64,000 nucleotides of DNA from Haloarcula marismortui ATCC 43049 (GTDB lineage: Archaea > Halobacteriota > Halobacteria > Halobacteriales > Haloarculaceae), in contig NC_006396.1 in NCBI RefSeq assembly GCF_000011085.1, positions 806,001 to 870,000 of the forward strand, in the 5' to 3' direction. Position 1 is the first letter of the stretch. The number at the start of each line of letters is the position of its first letter. Under the pieces are notes generated by a model. That model saw nothing but the letters and a program-made list of their open reading frames with translations. It was not told the DNA's origin and made no database searches. Position numbers and translations under genes: made by a program. Positions 53,868-62,323 of the stretch are shown in pieces.

Positions 53868-54431
53868 GACGTTCTCCGCACTCTCGAAACACGCCGGGTC
53901 CGGCTCGATGTTCGCGTACTGGACCGCTTCCTCGCCGAGGGTCACCACGCGTTCCTCGATGTCGGCGTCAACTATCTGGCCATCGGCGATATGGTTGCGC
54001 GCGTTCGGAACTGCAGCCTGATGTGGGATGACCCAGCAGTTCAGCGCCCGACAGACCGAGCGCAGGTGTTCGAGTGCGGTGATGGGAAAGCCCCCGCCAG
54101 CGACCGCCAGTAACCCCACGGTCTTGTGTTCGAACTCGTCGAACCCGCAGTAGTCGAGTGCGTTCTTCAACACGCCGGAATAGGACCCGTGATACACCGG
54201 CGTCCCCAGCAAAACTGAATCAGCCGCGTGGATGCTGTCAGCGAACGCGACGGCGTCACCGGCCTCGCGGTGGTCGGCGTCGAACACCGGCAGATCGAAC
54301 TCCTGGAGGTCGAGCAGTTCCGTCGTCGCTCCCGTCTCTTCGGCGGCAGCGAGTGCGCGCTCGATGCCGACTCTGGTGTAACTCTGCTCCCTGAGACTGC
54401 CGACGACGCCGACGACGCGTGGTTCGGACAT
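53853..54431 (-). CDS. NADPH-dependent FMN reductase-family flavoprotein
   Basis: A 192-residue flavodoxin-fold enzyme of the NADPH:FMN reductase (SsuE/ArsH/azoreductase-like) family. The FMN motif is GSLREQSYTRVGIERAL near the start; the family GTPVYHGSYSGVLKNALDYC follows, then a Glu/Arg C-terminus. ATG 54431. Substrate unknown. Its last codons lie in a duplicated segment. Confidence 0.88.
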   Translation of the reverse strand: MSEPRVVGVVGSLREQSYTRVGIERALAAAEETGATTELLDLQEFDLPVFDADHREAGDAVAFADSIHAADSVLLGTPVYHGSYSGVLKNALDYCGFDEFEHKTVGLLAVAGGGFPITALEHLRSVCRALNCWVIPHQAAVPNARNHIADGQIVDADIEERVVTLGEEAVQYANIEPDPACFESAENVGADD

Positions 54432-54539
54432 GGCAGACCTATGCAGTGGGGCCGATATATTGGTGGGGGACTAGGTGCGTCGCTAGTCTCGGTTCTGCTG
54501 CCGGATTACCATGATTACGAAGGTCGCTCTGGCCGACGT

Positions 54540-54710
54540 TCAGTTGTCGTGGTACACGTAGAGGAGGTTCGGATACGGGATGTACGCGACCCGTTCGAGC
54601 CCGCCACCGCCGACCTCCTTCTTCAGGTGGACACCGTTCGACCCTTCGACCACGTCGTGAATATTCTTGATTTCGGTACCGTCACTCAGCTCAGCAGTCA
54701 TATGCGACAT
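54540..54710 (-). CDS. 56-residue small protein of unknown function
   Basis: An open frame beginning at ATG 54710 with a CTTTAC promoter element (54734-54739) 24-29 bases upstream. The product is mostly polar, with a Gly-rich turn (EVGGGGLERV) and a Tyr/Pro-rich C-terminus (AYIPYPNLLYVYHDN). I do not recognise a family. It has no adjacent partner. Confidence 0.6.
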   Translation of the reverse strand: MSHMTAELSDGTEIKNIHDVVEGSNGVHLKKEVGGGGLERVAYIPYPNLLYVYHDN

Positions 54711-54733
54711 TGTATACCATACTCACTCTGGTC

Positions 54734-54739
54734 GTAAAG
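54734..54739 (-). promoter_or_regulatory. TATA-like element for the 56-residue gene
   Basis: Minus-strand CTTTAC lies 24-29 bases before ATG 54710. Confidence 0.4.
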
Positions 54740-54838
54740 CATCCCGGGCTGTGCGCGATCGACCGGCAGCAGTAGCTGAGAGTGTTCCGGATTACGTATG
54801 GTTTGCTGGCGTGAGCGGCTAAAAAAGGCGTCCGTGGT

Positions 54839-55285
54839 TCAGGAGCCGAGCTGGACCTTCTCGGACGAGGCCTCCTCACGGGAGCGGTGGCCGAGGTCGG
54901 CTTTCAGTGCCTCGATGGCTTCCTCCGGGTCGGTCTCCGAATTGAAGACCCGGTCGAAGCCGAGCGCTTTGAACGTCTCCCGCGTCTCCTCGAAGGAGTC
55001 CTGCCCGACGGCGAGGTTGCCGCCGATGTACGTCGTCACGTCGAGTCCTGCCTCGTTAATTTGTTGCTGGAATCCCTGGCAGTCCTGCTCGGCGTGGCCG
55101 TACAGCGACGAAACGAGTATCGCTTCGGCGTCGTGTTCATCCGCGGCGTCGATGAACTCCGACTGGGACGACTGGACACCGAGGTTGACTACGTTGAACC
55201 CTGCCGCTTCGAACGCTCGTTCCAGAATGGTAATCCCAACGACGTGCGCGTCGGAGCCGATGACACCGAGGATGACTGTCCTCAT
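54839..55285 (-). CDS. mamA: methylaspartate (glutamate) mutase S subunit
   Basis: A 148-residue B12-binding subunit. The signature DAHVVG (12-17, DxHxxG type) with His-14 as the cobalt ligand, plus NLGVQSSQSEFIDAADEHDAE and IGGNL, is characteristic of glutamate mutase sigma/S subunits. It catalyses, with the large E subunit, conversion of glutamate to 3-methylaspartate, an early step in the methylaspartate cycle of some haloarchaea. No E subunit or other cycle gene is adjacent. ATG 55285 has a TATA (ATAAAC, minus GTTTAT) at 55313-55318. Confidence 0.88.
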   Translation of the reverse strand: MRTVILGVIGSDAHVVGITILERAFEAAGFNVVNLGVQSSQSEFIDAADEHDAEAILVSSLYGHAEQDCQGFQQQINEAGLDVTTYIGGNLAVGQDSFEETRETFKALGFDRVFNSETDPEEAIEALKADLGHRSREEASSEKVQLGS

Positions 55286-55312
55286 ACAAGAGCATCAATG
55301 GGTGTCACCTAC

Positions 55313-55318
55313 ATAAAC
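55313..55318 (-). promoter_or_regulatory. TATA element for mamA
   Basis: Minus-strand GTTTAT lies 28-33 bases before ATG 55285. Confidence 0.45.
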
Positions 55319-55533
55319 CTAATGATAAACCATTATAGATAGTGAGAGCGGTTCACACACCAAGGAGAGGATATTAGCCATGATAGCCCAAACGAACCGA
55401 TAGACACAGCATCTATGGTACGCGACACGATTCAGCATCCGGCCGAGCCGCCGGGACTGCGCCGTCTATCGCGTCAGTCTACCCGGTGTAAAGCCGGCTC
55501 GGAACAATCACTCTGTCCGGCGTCGAGGCACAG

Positions 55534-56073
55534 ATGACGGCTATCCGCCGAGCCTTCGACGCCGACGCCGACGGCATCCGCCGGGTCGCACGGGCAGCGT
55601 GGCACGACGCCTACGACTCGCTGGACTCCGAGGTCATCGACGAGACGATATCCGACTGGTACGCCGACCCACTGGGTAGCGCGCTCCACGGCTGGGCCGG
55701 CGGCGTCCCCGCCAACGACCTCGACGATATCGAGGCGACACTGCTGGTCGCCGAACAAGACGGCGAAATTATCGGCTTCACTCAGGGTATCACTATGCAT
55801 ACGATGGGAACGATGCTGCGGCTGTACGTCCATCCGGAGCACCACGGTGAGGGTGTCGGGACGGCACTGTACGACCGGCTCGAAGACATCTTTCTGGAGC
55901 ACGGCGTCGAGCAGTTCCGGGCGCTCGACCTGGCCTCGAACGACCGGAGCCGGGAGTTCTTCGAGAATCTCGGCTTCGAGCGGACTAATGTTCGCACACT
56001 GACTATCGGTGGCGATCCCTACGACGAGGCTGTGTATTCCCGCGAACTATCGCCCGGAGAAGGCGATGAGTAA
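55534..56073 (+). CDS. GNAT-family N-acetyltransferase
   Basis: A 179-residue acetyltransferase. The acetyl-CoA loop HPEHHGEGVGTALYDRLED matches motif A of the GNAT fold, and the C-terminal FFENLGFERT fits motif B. The substrate is not evident. It starts at ATG 55534 and is divergent from mamA. Confidence 0.86.
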   Translation: MTAIRRAFDADADGIRRVARAAWHDAYDSLDSEVIDETISDWYADPLGSALHGWAGGVPANDLDDIEATLLVAEQDGEIIGFTQGITMHTMGTMLRLYVHPEHHGEGVGTALYDRLEDIFLEHGVEQFRALDLASNDRSREFFENLGFERTNVRTLTIGGDPYDEAVYSRELSPGEGDE

Positions 56074-56146
56074 GCCCAACAGGGCAGTTTCCCGAGGGCA
56101 TCGAGGGCGGATGCTGGCTCACCAGTGACGGCACTGTGGACCCGCC

Positions 56147-57154
56147 TCAAATACCGCTGACCGTCTCAATAAGCCCGACCGATTCGAGGGCCATCCAGCA
56201 GACGAACACCACGTACAGCCCAAGCAGGGTGTACGCTTCGCGGTCGGTGAGTTCGAGATCGGTCCGGATAAACACGATGAACACCAGCGTTGCAGCCCCG
56301 AGAAAGCCCATCGTCGGGATCGCCACGAGGAAATCGATGGTCGCCCGGCCCGCGAGAAGAACACCGACTGGAATCGCCACTAGCAGATTGAACGTATTGC
56401 TTCCCAGGACGTTCGTCAGGCTCGTGACGCTGTCGTCGTCTTTCGCCGCGCGAACGCTGACGAAGGCATCGGGAAGGCTCGTGCCGGCGGCGATAACTGT
56501 CAGCCCCCAGAGAAACGTCGGCGTATCGAAGATGACACCGAGAGAGAGCGCACCCTGAACCATCCCCTCGACGCCGACCGTGATGATGACGAGTCCGACC
56601 CCCAGCATTCCCCACTCCCGTCCCGGACGGACGCTGTGGGTTTCGTCTGCGACGTGCTCACTGGCGTCCTGCTGGTGCAAGAAGACGTAGATACCGTAGG
56701 CCATGAGCGGAACGGCGACGAGCGTCGGGGTCAGGATAGCCGCCCGGTTGGTGCCGCCCGGGACGTACGTCGCCCCGAGCGCGAACACGATAAAGAGGAT
56801 GAGGACGCTGATGATGTAGAACTGGGCGTCTTTGTGGACGATGTCACGCGTGGACCGAAGCTCCTCGCTCGAAAGCGCTGCGAGGGCCGGAATCACGAGC
56901 AGATTGAATATCGCGCTCCCGACGATAGCACCGACGCCTAGCGAGAATTCATCGTGGATGACGGTGCTGATAACGACTGAACTAATCTCAGGAAAGCTTG
57001 ACCCGACGGCGACGACGATTGCGCCGTGGACCGCCACTGGTAATCCGTAGTACTTGCTCAGCCGTTCCGCGGCCCGCTCGAAGTAGGCACTCCCCTTCCA
57101 GATGACAGCGGTTGCGACGATGATAAGAGCGACCGAACCCGGCAAGCCAGCCAT
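56147..57154 (-). CDS. calcium/cation antiporter (CaCA superfamily)
   Basis: A 335-residue exchanger with about ten helices. The two alpha repeats are clear: GSSFPEISSVVISTVI with GSAIFNLLVIPAL, and GTSLPDAFVSVRAAKDDDSV with GSNTFNLLVAIP. This fits the YrbG/Na+-Ca2+ exchanger-like branch; the second repeat has Asp instead of Glu at the acidic position, so ion preference is uncertain. It is the lone gene on its strand here. Confidence 0.88.
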   Translation of the reverse strand: MAGLPGSVALIIVATAVIWKGSAYFERAAERLSKYYGLPVAVHGAIVVAVGSSFPEISSVVISTVIHDEFSLGVGAIVGSAIFNLLVIPALAALSSEELRSTRDIVHKDAQFYIISVLILFIVFALGATYVPGGTNRAAILTPTLVAVPLMAYGIYVFLHQQDASEHVADETHSVRPGREWGMLGVGLVIITVGVEGMVQGALSLGVIFDTPTFLWGLTVIAAGTSLPDAFVSVRAAKDDDSVTSLTNVLGSNTFNLLVAIPVGVLLAGRATIDFLVAIPTMGFLGAATLVFIVFIRTDLELTDREAYTLLGLYVVFVCWMALESVGLIETVSGI

Positions 57155-57201
57155 TGTGGACGTATTGACCGCATGGGTTCAAGTGTGTATGCCACTCGCG
57201 G

Positions 57202-58137
57202 TCAGCGCTGGAGACGCGCGACCGTCTCGCCATCGCCGACCTCGACATCGACCAAGCCGTCGTCCGCAAGGTCGTCCAGCAGGCCGCGGAGCCACTCCCG
57301 GCCGTACTCCCCCTCAGGTGCGTAGTCGACGCGCACACGCGGACCGAGTTTGTCCAGTCGCAGGTCGTCATACTCCTTGAGCGCCGAGATGACGCGGCCA
57401 CGCATCTGTCGACGGCTCCCCTCGAACTCGGGTTGGGTCGGGACATCCGGTGCGGTGAAATCGCCCGTCTCGTATGCCGAACACCACTCGCGCCAGGGGC
57501 ACTGTGCGCCGTCACAATCCGGCGTTTTCTCGCAGGCGACACCACCCAATTCCATGATAGCGTTGTTCCAGACCCGCGACTGCCCTGCTGGCATGAGCGT
57601 GCCCGCAGCCGTTTCAAACGCCGAATCGTCGTCAGGCACGTCGAAGGCACGGTACAGGACGCGCTTGACGTTCGTGTCGACGACGGCGTTCCCGTTGTTG
57701 AACGCGAAGGAGGCGACAGCGTTGGCGGTGTAGGGACCGACCCCCATCAGGTCGCTGAGGCCGTCCGGGTCGCGGGGCCACTCGCCGTCGTAGTCATCGA
57801 CCACTTGACCGGCTGCTTCGTGGAGATACTTCGCCCGGTTGTTGTATCCCAGCGAGTGACTGGTCCAGAAGCCCACCACGTCCGACCGGTCGGCCTCGGC
57901 CAGTGCCGCTGCGGTCGGCCAGCGGTCCAGAAAATCCTCCCAGGCGTCGACGACCCTGTCCAGTTGGGTCTGTTGGCTCATCACCTCGGAAACGAGAATC
58001 TCGTACGGGTCTGTCGTCTCTCGCCACGGGTACGAGCGGTGGTCCGCCTCGTACCACTCCACGAGCGCGTTCTGGACAGCCGACGGGTCCGCGGGCACGC
58101 CTTCCGGGCGGTCCGTCGCTGTCGACTGGTCGGTCAT
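57202..58137 (-). CDS. mutY: A/G-specific adenine glycosylase MutY
   Basis: A 311-residue DNA repair glycosylase that removes A opposite 8-oxo-G. It has SEVMSQQTQLDRV with the catalytic Glu, the helix-hairpin-helix LMGVGPYTANAVASFAF, the catalytic VDTNVKRVL Asp, and the Fe-S cluster Cys set (CEKTPDC ... CPWREWC). The C-terminal domain is shorter than in bacterial MutY; no clear Nudix-like module. ATG 58137 chosen over a long upstream in-frame extension. Confidence 0.92.
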   Translation of the reverse strand: MTDQSTATDRPEGVPADPSAVQNALVEWYEADHRSYPWRETTDPYEILVSEVMSQQTQLDRVVDAWEDFLDRWPTAAALAEADRSDVVGFWTSHSLGYNNRAKYLHEAAGQVVDDYDGEWPRDPDGLSDLMGVGPYTANAVASFAFNNGNAVVDTNVKRVLYRAFDVPDDDSAFETAAGTLMPAGQSRVWNNAIMELGGVACEKTPDCDGAQCPWREWCSAYETGDFTAPDVPTQPEFEGSRRQMRGRVISALKEYDDLRLDKLGPRVRVDYAPEGEYGREWLRGLLDDLADDGLVDVEVGDGETVARLQR

Positions 58138-58261
58138 ACCCTCGCTTAGCCCTGTCCTGATTTGTGCGTGGCGGTCGTTGTCGCGCGTCCCATCGGCTGT
58201 CCGTCTGGAAAAATGCCGCCCCAGAATCGAAAGCAGCGTGCAATAGCGACAGCCGATAGTC

Positions 58262-60109
58262 TCAGTCGCTGGCTTCGGATCGTCCCCACTCGAACTCGGT
58301 TCCGTACCAGTCCGGTTCGTCCTCGCTGAACACGTCCGCGAACACGAACATCGCGCCGTCGGGGTAGGTCGTATCGACGTACAGCCGCCAACCGTGGGCT
58401 TCCGCGATGGTCTTGACGATAGAGAGGCCGAGCCCAGTTCCGTCCTCGCTCGTCGTGTGGCCGTACTCGAAGATGTTGTCGACCGCGTCGGTCGGAATCC
58501 CCGGCCCATCATCGGCAACGTAGAACCCGTGGTCCGTCAGCCCGACCGTGACGGTCACTTCCGGGCCGACGTGGTCGATGGCGTTGCGAAACAGGTTTTC
58601 GAGGGCTCGCAAGAGTCGCGTCCGGTCGGCGTCGATGGTTCGACTGCCCGCGACTTCGATGCTGGCGCTTTTGTTGTCGATGTTGTCCCACGCATCGGTG
58701 ATGACGGCCTCCAGCGGCACCGGGGCCGTCTCCTCGACGCTTGCGCCCTTTCTCGTCAGCGTCAACACGTCGTCGATTATCGACTCGATACGGTCGTGTG
58801 CGGCCTCGAGTTTCTCGATGTGGGACTGGAGATCAGCCGAATCCGTCCCCGGGTCCGACAGCCGCGTCGCAAGCAGTTCGACGTGCCCCCGGGCGACCGT
58901 GAGCGGGTTTCGGAGGTCGTGACTCAGCGTCGATGCGAATTCGTCCAGCCGCTCGTTCTGGCGCTCGAGTTCGTGGCTCGAACGCTCAGCTTCCTTCCGG
59001 GCTGCCTGCGCCTGCTGTATCTGTCTCCGGAGCGTGTCCCGCATATTTCCGAAGGCGTCGTACAGCCGCCCGACCTCGTCCTGCCGGGCTGTCGAGATGT
59101 CAACACCGAGGTCACCCTGTTCCATCGCCTGCGTCCGGTGACGGAGCTGTCTCAGAGGCCGAACCGTGTGCTGTCCGAAGAGGTACCCTGCGACGCCCAG
59201 CGAGATGGCTGCCGTCCCGATGACAGCGAGGAATCCCCAGCGGACGAGCCGGCTTGTTCCGTACAGCGACTCGCGCTCAGCGCTCGTCACAACCACCCAC
59301 GACGTGCCGTTGACGGGTGTGTACGTTGCGACGCGGTCCCCAGTTTCGATGGTCGTCGTTTGGCCCGCTGTCGCGGCTCGGCGGCCGTCCTGACTGATGG
59401 GCGTGGAATCGCCCTGACCGCCGATAAGCGGGCCCCCGTCCCCGGTGAGCAGTTGCGTTTTGAACCCGTTGCGCCCATCGTGAAACTGTGCGGCTGGGAC
59501 CCGGGCAACCAGAACTAGTGCCCCATCGCTATCGGGGACGGGAGTCACGAACGCTATCGAATAGCCGTCACCGTCCGCGTATGTTGTCGATCGCACGACT
59601 GTCTCAGTACCAGTGGTGTCGTTCATCGCCGCCAGTACAGGGGACTCCCAGACGGGTTCGACCGCCCACGGTGACCGGCCTTCTGTGCTCGTCTCAGTGC
59701 TGGCGACAACCATCTGGGAGCCGTTGACGGTGGAGACGTAGTGGAGCGAACGAACCTGTGACGACTCTGCCGTGGTGAGGTACTGTCTGATGTCTGTGGA
59801 CGTCCCAGTGTCGTACACGCCTGCAGCTGCGATAGCAATCGTCTCCGTCTCGGTGGTCGTCCGCCACTGCTCGATACTGTCGGCGTGATGCGTGGCCGAC
59901 GTTTCGAGGTCCGTCGCCGCGTCGCTGACGATCCGTTCCTGTATCTGCAGATAGCTGCCGAAACCGACGGCTGCGAGTACGATGACGATTACTGCCAGGG
60001 CGACAGCGAACTTCGCCGTGTAGCTCCTGTTCAGGACGACTGCGTGAAGCCGCTCTAGCAGCCCATCGGGTTGACTGGACGCTGCTGTCTCGTCCCCACC
60101 ACCTGTCAT
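58262..60109 (-). CDS. membrane histidine kinase with external sensor and HAMP
   Basis: A 615-residue kinase. A TM helix (about 30-55) is followed by a large extracytoplasmic sensor (about 60-290) of Cache/PDC type, a second TM helix (about 300-325), a HAMP (GQHTVRPLRQLRHRTQAMEQ), a coiled coil, the H box STLSHDLRNPLTVARGH and the HATPase domain (NAIDHVG, DDGPGIP, GLGLSIVKTIAEAHG). ATG 60109 is preferred; the longer in-frame reading upstream to 60430 crosses the divergent promoter region. Confidence 0.9.
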   Translation of the reverse strand: MTGGGDETAASSQPDGLLERLHAVVLNRSYTAKFAVALAVIVIVLAAVGFGSYLQIQERIVSDAATDLETSATHHADSIEQWRTTTETETIAIAAAGVYDTGTSTDIRQYLTTAESSQVRSLHYVSTVNGSQMVVASTETSTEGRSPWAVEPVWESPVLAAMNDTTGTETVVRSTTYADGDGYSIAFVTPVPDSDGALVLVARVPAAQFHDGRNGFKTQLLTGDGGPLIGGQGDSTPISQDGRRAATAGQTTTIETGDRVATYTPVNGTSWVVVTSAERESLYGTSRLVRWGFLAVIGTAAISLGVAGYLFGQHTVRPLRQLRHRTQAMEQGDLGVDISTARQDEVGRLYDAFGNMRDTLRRQIQQAQAARKEAERSSHELERQNERLDEFASTLSHDLRNPLTVARGHVELLATRLSDPGTDSADLQSHIEKLEAAHDRIESIIDDVLTLTRKGASVEETAPVPLEAVITDAWDNIDNKSASIEVAGSRTIDADRTRLLRALENLFRNAIDHVGPEVTVTVGLTDHGFYVADDGPGIPTDAVDNIFEYGHTTSEDGTGLGLSIVKTIAEAHGWRLYVDTTYPDGAMFVFADVFSEDEPDWYGTEFEWGRSEASD

Positions 60110-60163
60110 TATCTGATCTGAATCCTTCGGTAGTTGACCGCTACCCGTCGTTATGTTTAGTCC

Positions 60164-60180
60164 ATGATATAATTTATCAT
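60164..60180. promoter_or_regulatory. AT-rich palindrome between divergent genes
   Basis: ATGATA (60164-60169) and TATCAT (60175-60180) form a 6-bp inverted repeat with a five-base centre, inside an AT-rich tract that also contains TATAATTT and TTATAATC segments usable as TATA boxes for the kinase and for the small downstream gene. Confidence 0.45.
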
Positions 60181-60266
60181 ATGTTATAATCGTCGACACC
60201 TGCGTTTCGGGGTACGGTCCCAGACGAGTCGTAAGTGGTTTCCTCGCGCTCATCGTCCTCTTTCGT

Positions 60267-60593
60267 ATGAGCCTTGAGGATCTACAGGAGGATATCGAAG
60301 CGGCGTACGGCGACTTCGACGACGAGTTCGCACTCTCGATCGACCGCGAGACGCGCAACGAACTCGCGATGCTGTCAGTCGCACTCGACCCGGACGACCC
60401 GGACGAACTCGTCAGGCGCGCGGTCCACATGCTGTTTCAGTCGACCGTCGACCGCGGGACGCTGGATTTCCACCTCCGGTCGAGCTACGACTGCACGTAC
60501 GACGAGTACCTCTCGGGGATGACCTTCGACCAGATGACCGGGAACGACTTCCCCCAGCAACAGGACAAGGACGACCGGCGCTACCAGTTTTAA
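60267..60593 (+). CDS. acidic haloarchaeal protein of unknown function
   Basis: A 108-residue, very acidic helical protein; Asp/Glu and Arg alternate in the N-terminal helices, and the middle has ALDPDDPDELVRRAVHMLFQSTV, then a CTYDEYLSGMTFDQMTG segment. No motif or family recognised. It ends four bases into the convergent MgtC-like gene. Confidence 0.68.
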   Translation: MSLEDLQEDIEAAYGDFDDEFALSIDRETRNELAMLSVALDPDDPDELVRRAVHMLFQSTVDRGTLDFHLRSSYDCTYDEYLSGMTFDQMTGNDFPQQQDKDDRRYQF

Positions 60594-61873
60594 ATCAAGA
60601 GCCCCAGCGCCAGTACCGTGGCGACGCCAAGGACCACTGAACTCCAGAACGCGACACGCGTGGCGAAGGCGCGGTTCGGCCCCGAGGCAGTCAACGCTGC
60701 TTTGACCATGATGCTGGCGGCAGTTGCGGTCAGAATGGCGACCATCGCCGTCGGCCCGTCGATAGCGCCGCCGCGGTACAGCAACACAGCGGAAGTCGTC
60801 GCCCCGGCACTGGAAACGAGGCCACTGAGCGCCGACGTGATGTAGAGGCCCGCCGTCCCGAACTGCGTCTCCGCGAACCCGCCAGCGACCACGACCAGCA
60901 GGAATACCCCGCCAAAGGCAAGTGCATTCCGAAGCGAAAACGGACTTTCAAGCCCCATATCGACCGTCTCAGACCAATCAGCGGTGTATGCGGCAACAAC
61001 GACACTGCCGACAATGACGGCCCCCAGCGGAATGATCGCTTCGACCAGAACGCCCCGCTGGATAGTGAAAAACACGGTAATGAGGAGGTTCCGGAGCGCC
61101 ATCGCTGCGTCGGCCAGTAGAATCGCAGCCACGGCGTACGAGGTGGCGTCCGGCCGCTGTCGAACGTGGTCGAGCATCGTCCCGACTACCGCCGTCGACG
61201 ACGCAAGGCCGCCGAAAAAGCCGGTGACGGCGATACCACGGCCGCCGTACGTCTGGACGATGCCGTAGTTGACGATGCCGATGCCGGCGACGAACACTAC
61301 CATCAGCCAGATGACGCGCAGTTCCACGGCCACGTCAACCAGTCCGCCGGGTATCTCGACCGGTTCTGACGGGAGCAAGGGGTAGATCACAAAGGCGATG
61401 ATGGCGAACTCCGTCGCCGACCGCAGTTCCTCGCGGGAGAGCCCCCACGCCAAGGAATGGAGTTCCCGCTTGAGCACCAGCAGGAGCGACGAGAAAACCG
61501 CGACTGAAACGCCTTCGAGGATGAACCCCTGTGCGACCAGCGCCCCGATGCCGTATGCAACGAGCATCGATACAGAGGTAGTGAGTGAGAGCCCCTCTTC
61601 TTCCCCATCGTCAAGGAGTCCCTGCACTGCGAGCAAGATCCCTTGCACGATGACCAGCACGCCGCCGACGACGAGCAGCGCCTGGTTCTCGACCAGCGTG
61701 AACACCGCAGCGAGCAGGCTAATCAGTGCAAACGTCCGCACACCGGCTGACTTCTGTGACCACTCCCGCTCGAGGCCCAGAAACATCCCGAGCGCCCCCG
61801 CAAGCAGGATTCGAAACACGGTCGCCTGAATCGGCTCCGGGGATAGTTGCAGGAGGGTCGACATAGCGCCCAT
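60590..61873 (-). CDS. MgtC/SapB-DUF4010 fusion membrane protein
   Basis: A 427-residue polytopic protein. The first part shows the MgtC-family pattern (LGMFLGLEREWSQKSAGVRTFALISL), and the C-terminal half matches DUF4010 (FGGLASSTAVVGTMLD; SGLVSSAGATTSAVLLY). About eleven helices. Function in archaea unknown; MgtC-like proteins are linked to Mg2+ stress in bacteria. ATG 61873 or ATG 61864 (MSTLLQ). Confidence 0.87.
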   Translation of the reverse strand: MGAMSTLLQLSPEPIQATVFRILLAGALGMFLGLEREWSQKSAGVRTFALISLLAAVFTLVENQALLVVGGVLVIVQGILLAVQGLLDDGEEEGLSLTTSVSMLVAYGIGALVAQGFILEGVSVAVFSSLLLVLKRELHSLAWGLSREELRSATEFAIIAFVIYPLLPSEPVEIPGGLVDVAVELRVIWLMVVFVAGIGIVNYGIVQTYGGRGIAVTGFFGGLASSTAVVGTMLDHVRQRPDATSYAVAAILLADAAMALRNLLITVFFTIQRGVLVEAIIPLGAVIVGSVVVAAYTADWSETVDMGLESPFSLRNALAFGGVFLLVVVAGGFAETQFGTAGLYITSALSGLVSSAGATTSAVLLYRGGAIDGPTAMVAILTATAASIMVKAALTASGPNRAFATRVAFWSSVVLGVATVLALGLLI

Positions 61874-62323
61874 ACGTGAGTTGTGAGTTAACAGTTGGTG
61901 ATGTCATACATTCGTTCCGCACCCGTTTACCTGATGTCTAGTCTGAAATGTCCGAGATGCGGCGACTGATTCACTCCTCTCTCCGCTATGACAGCCTATT
62001 ACATCTCTCGGAAGTTGTCTCTGGCTTGAGAGCTACATACTGGCATGAAACAGACAGTGTATTCTGCCGATAATCGAGGCTGTATGCGTGAAATATTACA
62101 TCATCGCTCTTAGCACAGACACACCTCCGCCCTCAGTTTCCGGTATTTGTATTCCCACGAGTATCACTCAATCAAACATCGACTACCTGATTGCTGTCTA
62201 CTGTCTTCCGTTATCCATGGATAAGACGGTATATTCAGGCATAATGTATGTACTCACAGACATACTTATTCAACATTGATAATAGAAGGAAGTTATAAAC
62301 AAGCCCTAAATCAACTCCTTTGT
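61874..62323. other. AT-rich intergenic region upstream of the 7TM kinase
   Basis: A 450-base stretch of noticeably lower G+C than the rest of the window. No supported gene. It contains an inverted repeat GTATGT/ACATAC (62246-62251 and 62260-62265), and at the right end a TTATAAA box (62293-62299) positioned 25-31 bases before GTG 62324. Confidence 0.6.
62293..62299 (+). promoter_or_regulatory. TATA element for the 7TM histidine kinase
   Basis: TTATAAA lies 25-31 bases before GTG 62324, supporting the GTG start of a leaderless message. Confidence 0.6.

Noticed and set aside
55415-55537. 40-residue open frame overlapping the GNAT start
   Set aside because: The ATGA overlap is suggestive, but the product is Arg/Ser/Pro-rich with no family pattern and has no convincing promoter.
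61874-62323. Possible RNA gene in the AT-rich gap
   Set aside because: Only one short inverted repeat is visible; no conserved RNA fold or tRNA-like pattern could be seen.
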